From NCBI RefSeq assembly GCF_008831285.2, contig NC_045142.1, positions 20,773,354 to 20,837,353 on the forward strand: DNA of 64,000 nt, in the 5' to 3' direction. A model generated the notes under the pieces. That model had not been told where the DNA came from, did no database searches, and saw nothing but the letters and a program-made list of their open reading frames with translations. The position numbers were made by a program, and so were the translations under genes. The stretch comes from Nymphaea colorata (Eukaryota > Streptophyta > Magnoliopsida > Nymphaeales > Nymphaeaceae). Below are positions 61,101 to 64,000 of this stretch, one piece after another (position 1 is the stretch's first letter; each line of letters opens with the position of its first letter).

Positions 61101-62355
61101 CATAGTGTTTTGGCAGCATATATACAGGACTTTTGCTATGAAGTTCCCACTGATCTTGTGTGTGTGAGAGGTTTGCCATCATTGAGAACTTACTTGTCAG
61201 CTAAATAATATTTTTGGGTGATGTATTTGAAAGAGGCCTAGCTTAAAACCAAACATGGAATCTTGTGCACCCTTTAGATATGATCAAAGTCATTTTGTGC
61301 ATGAGTTTATAGTAATCTAATTAAAATATCATTAGATGCCATACAATGGTGCTACTTAGTCTTCACCTATAAAAATTAAAACTACTTATGATATTACTAG
61401 TACTTTTATATGGGAGAATTCTAGCATGTAGAATGCCCAATGTTGTTAGGTAATTAAAAAGTTAAAAATCTATGGTTGAAAGCACCACAAATTGTTGTTG
61501 AAATCATGATAAACTATTATAAAAACACACTACCAGAAACCATCAACCGTTGCTAATACCCCTATAGTATCTATATTTTAGCAAATAATGTTTTATTTTG
61601 GGCTATATGACAATATCTAGCATCCGTCAAATTTGAATCCACACACACACATATTCAAATTTGTCATTTCTTAGATCTTGTCTTATTACTAAAAATAAAG
61701 ATCGGTCGCCAAAGCATGCGGCTATATTAGCAACAGTGTAACAAATAGTGCCTATTTATGGCACTTTTTTTAATGGTTTATGGGTTTATCAGTGACATAT
61801 TTTAAATCTATTAGTCATCCAACATCCAGAAGATTAAAATGAATATATATATATATATGTTTATTTAATAAATATTTATCTGTATTTATAATTATATTTA
61901 TCACTAGGAACCTTATTTTCGTAAGGAGTATGTTAACTTGTCAACCTTCTTCCTTCAATTATTCATTGAGGTTCTTAGTTCATGAAAACGGTAATATTCA
62001 AAAAAATATTGTTCTTTCCACTTTGGTCTGTATTGCTAAAAATAATGTAGACCACAAAAATGCATGGGAGCCCCAACCCTATGATGTACACCTTGCCCCT
62101 TCAATGGGGGCCCGAAATGCCACACTTTCCTTGACGAGGAACCGTTCTGATGCAACCGGAATGGGTTTCTCCTTCCATTAATGATGAAAAATAATATAAA
62201 GAAAAAAAATCAACAGAAAAAACACAATTAAGAACTGGCCTCTAATTAAGCCTCATCACTCTCTTGCTCACTCAGCAAATTATTCATGATCAGGGTCAGC
62301 ACTTTTCAGGATTTGTCTGACCCGAATCAGTGACCTTCAGTATCATTAATGTTGG
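58140..62355. repeat. Repeat block Z, unit D
   Basis: Collinear with 30980-35293 at very high identity. A 179-codon plus-strand frame (60669-61208) is open here but broken in unit B, and lies over the GGGCTTGG/CCAAGCCC-rich part; not a credible gene. (TA)n here is only about 17 bp (61842-61858) against 38 bp in B. Confidence 0.85.
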
Positions 62356-62356
62356 C

Positions 62357-64000
62357 TTTTCTTTTGTTTTTTGTTTTTTTGACTTTGTCAACGACAAAGG
62401 AGTTTCCAAAGGAGATAGCCTCCAAAGAGAAGTGATCTTTAACCACGGAATACCTTCTCACTAATGAGCCTACAAATGAACCCGAGTCACTCTCTTAGTT
62501 CCTTGACACGAGAACTAAGAGCATGACGGTTTGTGATTAGAGCAACATGACAGTCTTTAGGAATCCTCTCTACAATAACAGAGACCATAATTATGATCAT
62601 GTTTGAAAAGAGAAACCTTTGTACCACCAACCTGGTTTTCCTGATTGGGGAGGCATTAAACCATAGTAAACCAGCCACTTTATAAACATTTGCAACACAA
62701 TGTGACCACTTCCAACCCCCACTCATCTTTACTCTGACAATGCCAAAAATGGCTGAAAATTAAGGTTTGCAGCTAGATATTTATCGCCTGTTTTACATAT
62801 TGTCCTCATTCTTGTTTATAGAATACCTCACAACATGACTGTCAGACTTCCCTCTTAGCAATCTCAGCTAGCTTAACCACCTCTTTATGCACCACCTGAT
62901 TTTTGAAACACCATAGCTTCCAGATTGTGATATTGAAGGAGGCAAGCCAACACCATCTGAATTCTTTACATGAGAACCTCTTCCTCCACCACCAGTTCCA
63001 GACAGAGAAAAAGTCTGAGGTATGGAATTTATCAACTCCAAACCATGAATAGATGCATCGCTAAATGTTCATAGCATTAGTATATGAGAAAATAAAGTGA
63101 GATAGATCTTCACAAGACCTCCACACAACTTAAAGACAGAAACAATGGAAGACCCTACATGTTGAAGTTTGGCATCAGCAGGTAGACGTTAATAACTACA
63201 AACAAACACAAACCAGTTAGCTCTAGGTAACACTTTTGCATTCTACAATCTACTGTGCCATGTAACTACCATTCCTTTAATTTTACGTGGTCCCAAACTT
63301 GGCTCCTGAGCTTTGCAGGTTTACGATTTTCTTTAGAACAAAGAAAATCTGCACTTTGCATAAGCCTAAGTTGAAGGCAATCTCCAATGCATTGCACATG
63401 TCACCATAGATTTAGCTCAATGTGGTGCTGTATTAGCATTTACTTAACCGAATTTTGAAGGAAAGGTTCTACTTCCCAAGCAGATGCAATGGAATCTGCT
63501 TCAGTAAAACATCCTCCGTAGAACTTAGCAAGCTCTCCATTCATTAAATTTCAAGTAACAGATTTAGATCCCGCCCAAGAGAAGAAATATTGTGAACCAT
63601 TTCCACATACCAAGTACTTTTCCTATTTAAATATTTTTTCATGCATAATGAGTCCCATATGCCCTGGTGAAAAACTATTGTACATCCTGGAAACAACCGA
63701 TTAGCTTCATTGACCTCTTTAAGTTTTCTAATGCCGAGCTCACCTTCCTATTTACGAAAAGCCAAGACATTCCAGGCAATTAAATGAGGCTTACCCCTTG
63801 CATCCGACTCTTCCTATTAAAAACTGCACATAATCTGTTCCATTTTTTTAATGACACCAAGAGGGCACTTGAACACCAACATCCAGTAAATACGAAGTGC
63901 TTCTAATACTGATTTGATCAAGTAGATCCTACTGCATAGGAAAGTTGCATGCTTATTCATAAACTAAGTTTACTCTGTATTTTTAAAAGAATAAGAACCA
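62357..64000 (-). mobile_element. L1-type LINE, copy D (5' part outside window)
   Basis: Contains the A-rich tail (plus T-run 62357-62380), the stem-loop, the 3' UTR, the C-terminal domain and the last third of RT, matching 35294-36938. EGELGIRK-like sequence lies about 63790-63700. The YADD box would lie beyond 64000. Stops and frameshifts as in copy B. Confidence 0.88.
62383..62399 (-). promoter_or_regulatory. LINE 3'-terminal stem-loop (copy D)
   Basis: Identical 17-nt palindrome to copies B and C, directly before the tail. Confidence 0.6.

Noticed and set aside
60669-61208. 179-codon plus-strand open frame
   Set aside because: The collinear unit B copy is broken, there is no recognisable domain, and the frame crosses repeat sequence.

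Overview
The window looks like repeat-rich, AT-rich nuclear DNA of a flowering plant. It holds plant-type L1 LINE remnants, Ty1/copia fragments with tRNA-iMet primer sites, hAT/Tip100-like MITEs, nepenthesin-like aspartic protease relics and many (TA)n, (CT)n and (GA)n microsatellites. I found no intact gene and no tRNA or rRNA gene in 64 kb. The clear protein homologies all lie in decayed transposons or in two dead aspartic protease copies. All readings come from eye translation and comparison; no database search was run.

The main feature is large-scale internal repetition. Four blocks repeat in a constant order, LINE - X - Y - Z - LINE. Unit A has LINE (1-3560, minus), an aspartic protease pseudogene (3647-5590), X (7294-9760) and Y (10745-12310). 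Unit B has X' (25830-27490), Y with its leader (27840-30980), Z (30980-35293), LINE (35294-39390, minus) and X (39575-43400). Unit C has X'' (48360-49295), a 100-N gap (49307-49406), the end of Z (49407-50370) and LINE (50369-54815, minus). Unit D has Y with its leader (54815-58140), Z (58140-62355) and LINE (62357-64000, minus, leaving the window). B and D are nearly collinear over about 9.1 kb at an offset of about 27.0 kb. An older, partial Z copy is at 23580-24600. The array appears to have grown by tandem duplication of a TE-loaded segment and then decayed by deletions.

Between the repeated blocks lie a second aspartic protease pseudogene (14020-15366), a plus-strand copia element with LTR, PBS, gag and integrase (20416-22212), minus-strand copia fragments (20135-20400, 25310-25515, 43566-44972), a candidate tRNA-derived SINE (6680-6960) and hAT-like MITEs. 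The stretches 15370-18530, 22215-23580 and 45300-48360 hold nothing I recognise apart from simple repeats.

The points most worth following up are the tandem array and what the assembly gap hides, an excess of single-base deletions in unit C that looks like unpolished consensus, a perfect stem-loop conserved at the 3' end of the LINE family, a small inversion in unit C, and a lost start codon in one protease copy. I do not see a new defence or biosynthetic system.
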